Of a DNA stretch of 19,097 bases, positions 15,405 through 19,097 are shown piece by piece (the stretch's first letter is position 1; every line of letters starts with the position of its first letter). The notes under the pieces were generated by a model. The model worked only from the letters and a program-made list of their open reading frames with translations. It had not been told where the DNA came from and did not search any database. The DNA comes from Prosthecobacter debontii (lineage in GTDB: Bacteria; Verrucomicrobiota; Verrucomicrobiia; Verrucomicrobiales; Akkermansiaceae), in assembly GCA_945885485.1 (NCBI GenBank), contig CAMCYT010000022.1, forward strand, positions 1 through 19,097, in the 5' to 3' direction. The position numbers and the translations under genes were made by a program.

Positions 15405-17798
15405 ATGAAACCCATCGTCTCACTCTTTACGCTGCTCATCACCTGCCTCATCATCTCTGCCGCACCTAAAGTAGCCTTGCAAAATGTCGATCTAACCAAA
15501 GGCGAACCGATCCCAGCTGAAGCAAAACATTCCTGGACTTTGGGTGCGACGGGAGCGAAAGGCTGGATGTTTTGTGATAAACTAACCACGCTCGATGCGC
15601 GGCAGATCGGAATTGTCGATGTCGCACCCGGCTCACCAGCCGATGGAGTTCTTCAAAAAGGCGATGTGATTCTCGGAGTGGCCGGCAAACCGTTTTCTTA
15701 CGATCCCCGCCCAGAATTTGGCAAAGCCCTCACCACTGCTGAATCCGATGCAGGGAAAGGTGATTTGAAATTAACCCGTTGGCGCACGGGAAACACCGAA
15801 GAAGTCATCGTTAAACTTCCCGTCCTCGGTGACTACAGCGCAACTGCTCCCTACAACTGCCCGAAATCCAAACGCATTCTGGAAGCCGGCTGCGAGGCTT
15901 TGGCGAAACGCATAGAAACAGCTGGATATGATCGAACCCAAAGCCCTGTGACCCGCGCACTTAACGCTTATGCGTTGTTAGCCAGCGGAAATCCCAAATA
16001 TTTACCCATCGTTAAAAAAGAAGCCGAGTGGGCGGCAGGATTCTCAAACGACGGTATGCAGACCTGGTATTATGGTTACGTCCTTTCATTTCTCTCCGAA
16101 TACAAAATAGCCACAGGTGACGAATCCATCATGCCTGGTTTGACCCGTATCGCTATGGAAGCAGCAAAAGGCCAGAGCAGCGTCGGTTCATGGGGACATA
16201 AATTCGCAAGACCCGATGGCGGCCTCTTCGGCTACGGCATGATGAACGCACCGGGCGTCCCTCTGACAACTTCACTTGTCTTAGCACGCGCCGCTGGCCT
16301 TAAAGATCCCGCCATCGACCTCGCCATCGATCGCAGCACGAAATTACTTCGCTTTTATACAAAAAAAGGATCCGTCCCGTATGGTGATCATGATCCATGG
16401 ATCCAAAACCACGATGATAATGGCAAAAACGGCATGGCTGCGGTTCTGTTTGGCTTGTTAGATGAAACGGATTCCTCCGAGTATTTTTCGCGCATGAGCC
16501 TTGCCTGCCACGGTGGAGAACGCGACACCGGCCACACCGGAAATTTCTGGAACATGACATGGGCTATGCCAGGCGTTGTCCAATCCGGTCCTCAAGCTAC
16601 GGGTGCATGGATGAAAGAATTCGGCACATGGTATTTCGACTTCGCGCGTAATTCGAACTCCGCATTCCCCCATCAAGGACCACCCGAACCCAATGGAGAC
16701 TCTACCAAAGGCTGGGACGCAACCGGCGCATATCTTCTCGCCTACGCAATGCCTCTCAAACACACTTACATCACTGGCAAACGTCTTACCAAAGTCAGCC
16801 AACTCAGCGCCACAGAGGCGCAAAGCATCATACTTGATGGCCGCGGTTGGAATAATAAAGACCGTAACAGCGCATATGATCAAATGGATGGGGATGAGCT
16901 TTTGGAAAAGCTATCTAGCTGGTCGCCCGTTGTTAGAGACCGTGCCGCGATGGCACTTAGCAGGAAAAAAGACACTCCAATTCCCACTTTGGTTGAAATG
17001 CTGAAATCAGAAAATCTCAACACCCGCCTTGGCGCTTGTGTTACTCTCGGCTATCTCAAAGGAAAAGCCGAACCAGCATTGCCCGCTCTTCAATTAGCAT
17101 TAAAAGATAAGGATTTATGGATGCGTGTGAAAGCGACTGAGTCACTAGCCAATATCGGCAAACCCGCCATGTTAGTATTGCCAGAACTACTGGAAATCAT
17201 CGCCAAAGGACCAACCAAAGAAGATCCACGCGGCATGGAACAACGCTTCATCTCATCGACCGTATTCGGACAAATGCTCAGAAACCCTCTCGATGGTGTG
17301 GATCGTCAGAAACTAGCTACAGCTATCAAAGCCGGCTTGAAAAACGAAGACGGGCGGGCACGCGGCAGCATTTCATCAATCTATAAAAAGCTTTCCAGCG
17401 AGGAAATCCAACCGCTCCTACCCGCTATTTTCCAAGCAGCTGCTATCCCCTCACCCAGCGGTGAAATGTTCGCAGACCAAGTGCGAATTGAAGGACTGCA
17501 GATTTTAGCAACCCATCATGTCGAAGAAGGAATTCAAGCTTGTGTGGACTATGTGGGCAACCAGAACCCATGGGCCAGTCAAATTCGCACAGGCGAAATC
17601 TTGAAAATCCTCGTATCATACGGTACTCATGCGAAGGCAACCATTCCCGCACTCACAAAACTTGCGGATACTTTTTCCAAGGGTGAGCCTGCTTTCCCAA
17701 AAAATCTGAGCCTGCAGAAGGAAAAGGATGTTAGAGATGCTATCGTCGCCATCGAAGCCTCAACCGAGACTCCGACACTGATCAAAATCAAAAAGTAA
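15405..17798 (+). CDS. Secreted DUF6288-type protein: PDZ, helical toroid and HEAT repeats
   Basis: The 797-residue protein starts with a signal peptide (cleavage near SAA, 18-20). Residues about 62-145 form a PDZ-like domain with VDVAPGSPADGVLQKGDVIL (71-90). The middle (about 155-485) is tryptophan- and glycine-rich and resembles an alpha/alpha toroid, with SVGSWGHKFARPDGGLFGYG and other aromatic glycine-rich turns. From about 490, helix pairs such as RDRAAMALSRKKDTPIPTLVEML look like HEAT repeats. This order fits proteins annotated DUF6288 in Verrucomicrobiota and Planctomycetes; the assignment is from memory. No catalytic residue can be named. The start has no Shine-Dalgarno. The next gene begins one base after its stop, so the two are coupled and probably act together outside the cytoplasm. 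TTA codons here are not restricted to TTA-G. Confidence 0.8.
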   Translation: MKPIVSLFTLLITCLIISAAPKVALQNVDLTKGEPIPAEAKHSWTLGATGAKGWMFCDKLTTLDARQIGIVDVAPGSPADGVLQKGDVILGVAGKPFSYDPRPEFGKALTTAESDAGKGDLKLTRWRTGNTEEVIVKLPVLGDYSATAPYNCPKSKRILEAGCEALAKRIETAGYDRTQSPVTRALNAYALLASGNPKYLPIVKKEAEWAAGFSNDGMQTWYYGYVLSFLSEYKIATGDESIMPGLTRIAMEAAKGQSSVGSWGHKFARPDGGLFGYGMMNAPGVPLTTSLVLARAAGLKDPAIDLAIDRSTKLLRFYTKKGSVPYGDHDPWIQNHDDNGKNGMAAVLFGLLDETDSSEYFSRMSLACHGGERDTGHTGNFWNMTWAMPGVVQSGPQATGAWMKEFGTWYFDFARNSNSAFPHQGPPEPNGDSTKGWDATGAYLLAYAMPLKHTYITGKRLTKVSQLSATEAQSIILDGRGWNNKDRNSAYDQMDGDELLEKLSSWSPVVRDRAAMALSRKKDTPIPTLVEMLKSENLNTRLGACVTLGYLKGKAEPALPALQLALKDKDLWMRVKATESLANIGKPAMLVLPELLEIIAKGPTKEDPRGMEQRFISSTVFGQMLRNPLDGVDRQKLATAIKAGLKNEDGRARGSISSIYKKLSSEEIQPLLPAIFQAAAIPSPSGEMFADQVRIEGLQILATHHVEEGIQACVDYVGNQNPWASQIRTGEILKILVSYGTHAKATIPALTKLADTFSKGEPAFPKNLSLQKEKDVRDAIVAIEASTETPTLIKIKK

Positions 17799-17799
17799 A

Positions 17800-19097
17800 A
17801 TGATCAGCCAATTTTCTCGGGGATGGCGTTTAAAAGTCGCTTCCATCCTCCTCTCTACCTCAACCCTTAACGCCCAGTTCTCACCGGAAACCTTCCGTAA
17901 CCCACCCATCGAGGCGCGCCCTTCCGCGCTTTGGACATGGCTGAACGGTCACGTCGATTTCAAACAAATCACTCGTGAGCTTGAGGAAATGAAAGCCAAA
18001 GGCATGCGCGGTGCCATCATCTGGGATCTCGGAAGCATTGCTGACCCACAAAAAATCATTCCCGAGGGCCAGGCCTTTTTCGGATCGGAATCGATCAAAG
18101 CCATCCATCACGTGATGGAGGAAGCCGAGCGACTTGATCTCGAAATAGGACTTGTTGGATCAAGCAGTTGGAACTCCGGCGGCACATGGATCACTCCTGA
18201 AAACGGCAGCAAAGTCCTGTTGTGCAGTGAAATCAAAGTGGACGGACCCCGCGATTTTTCCGAAATTCTTCCCCTCCCCCAAAAAGTCACCGAACACTAT
18301 CAGGACATCGCAGTGATGGCCGTTCCGGAAACTTCTAACAAAACCGTCGCCTCCGCTGAAGCAGCCATCCGCTTGGAAAGTAAACTCGACAAAAGCGGTC
18401 GCCTTACCTGGTCAATCCCAGCAGGCTCGTGGCGCATCCTCCGCTTTGTCTGCAACAACACCGGCGAGTTTCTGAACTGCCCAAGCCCGAATTCAAAAGG
18501 CCTTGTCATCGATCACTTCAGCCAAAAAGCCACCGATGCGCACATCAACCACTTGCTCGATATGTTGGCGAGAGGCAGCAAAGGATTCGGACCGCTCAAA
18601 GTGTTGATGTTGGATAGTTATGAAGTCCGTCCCGGCACCGACTGGACACCAGATTTCATCAAGGATTTTACCGCACAAAATCAATACGATCCAACTACGT
18701 GGCTACCCACACTCGCCGGCTTCACCGTGCAGAACGAAGAGCTCACCAAACGTTTCCTCCATGATTATCACAAATTCATTGGTGATCTGATGGTAAAAAA
18801 CCACTACGACAGAGTTCGCGAACTGGTCAACCAGCGCGGCCTCAAATTTCTGGCGGAAGCCGGTCATGGAGGCCACCCGCGCGTCGATCCGCTAAAAGCA
18901 CTCGGCGCATCGGACATTCCCATGGGAGAATTTTGGAACCATAGAAAAAACTGGGTCACCAAAGAAGCCGCCAGCGCGTCGCACATTTATGGCAAACGCC
19001 TTGTGAATGCCGAGTCGCTGACTGGATGGCAACATTGGCAAGACGGACCCGCCAACTACAAACGCTCAACCGATATCGCCTTCTGCGCAGGATTGAA
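17800..19097 (+). CDS. GH106-type alpha-L-rhamnosidase-like protein, cut by the window edge
   Basis: An open frame of 432 codons runs from the ATG at 17800 to the window end without a stop. A signal-like N-terminus (basic RGWRLK, hydrophobic ASILLSTST, then NAQ) suggests export. The mature start RPSALWTWLNGHVDFKQI followed by MKAKGMRGAIIWD is the usual opening of GH106 family proteins (P-x-x-W-x-W-x-N-G, then a helix and strand). WNSGG (about 125-129), LMLDSYE and FLAEAGHGGHPR also fit. The enzyme would release rhamnose from plant or algal polysaccharides such as pectin or ulvan. GH106 proteins are usually much longer (often 800-1,100 residues), so more than half is missing. The start lies one base after the upstream stop, marking a two-gene unit. 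Confidence 0.82.
   Translation, partial: MISQFSRGWRLKVASILLSTSTLNAQFSPETFRNPPIEARPSALWTWLNGHVDFKQITRELEEMKAKGMRGAIIWDLGSIADPQKIIPEGQAFFGSESIKAIHHVMEEAERLDLEIGLVGSSSWNSGGTWITPENGSKVLLCSEIKVDGPRDFSEILPLPQKVTEHYQDIAVMAVPETSNKTVASAEAAIRLESKLDKSGRLTWSIPAGSWRILRFVCNNTGEFLNCPSPNSKGLVIDHFSQKATDAHINHLLDMLARGSKGFGPLKVLMLDSYEVRPGTDWTPDFIKDFTAQNQYDPTTWLPTLAGFTVQNEELTKRFLHDYHKFIGDLMVKNHYDRVRELVNQRGLKFLAEAGHGGHPRVDPLKALGASDIPMGEFWNHRKNWVTKEAASASHIYGKRLVNAESLTGWQHWQDGPANYKRSTDIAFCAGL

Overview
The window looks like a chromosomal segment of a Gram-negative, saprophytic bacterium, most likely of the Verrucomicrobiota (PVC group). This is inferred, not proved. The signs are a TonB-dependent outer-membrane receptor, a secreted PDZ/toroid/HEAT protein of the DUF6288 type, a GH106-type and a clan GH-A glycosidase, gaps full of hairpin repeats, and start codons mostly without a Shine-Dalgarno sequence. 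No rRNA, tRNA or CRISPR array was seen.

Layout: (1) Positions 1-150 are the last 40 codons of an IS1595-type transposase and its probable end. (2) 203-2883, minus strand: a DinG-like helicase followed by a TVP38/DedA-like membrane protein. (3) 2946-3110: a REP-like inverted hairpin pair and a stem-loop. (4) 3121-5275, minus strand: a cobalamin riboswitch followed by a BtuB-like receptor, a self-contained B12-controlled uptake unit. (5) 5356-7177: inverted repeats, folD, a four-hairpin REP-like array, and a small lipoprotein. (6) 7374-10661: a tightly overlapping nucleotide operon made of a PurD-PyrR fusion, an unknown membrane protein and pyrB. (7) 10662-10989: tandem and hairpin repeats. (8) 10990-12453, minus: a secreted clan GH-A glycosidase. 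(9) 12472-12934: a gene-free stretch with competing stem-loops. (10) 12935-15151, minus: katG. (11) 15405-19097, plus: a secreted DUF6288-type protein directly followed by a GH106-type rhamnosidase cut by the window edge.

How the genes work together: the centre joins one-carbon supply (folD), purine synthesis (PurD), a pyrimidine salvage/regulator domain (PyrR) and pyrimidine synthesis (PyrB). The PurD-PyrR fusion, coupled to pyrB through an unknown membrane protein, is the most unusual gene arrangement here. The right side is devoted to extracellular polysaccharide breakdown, with KatG giving peroxide defence. Two genome-scale signals also stand out. There are several families of hairpin or word repeats in the gaps. 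Leucine codon TTA is used almost only when the next base is G in the core genes.
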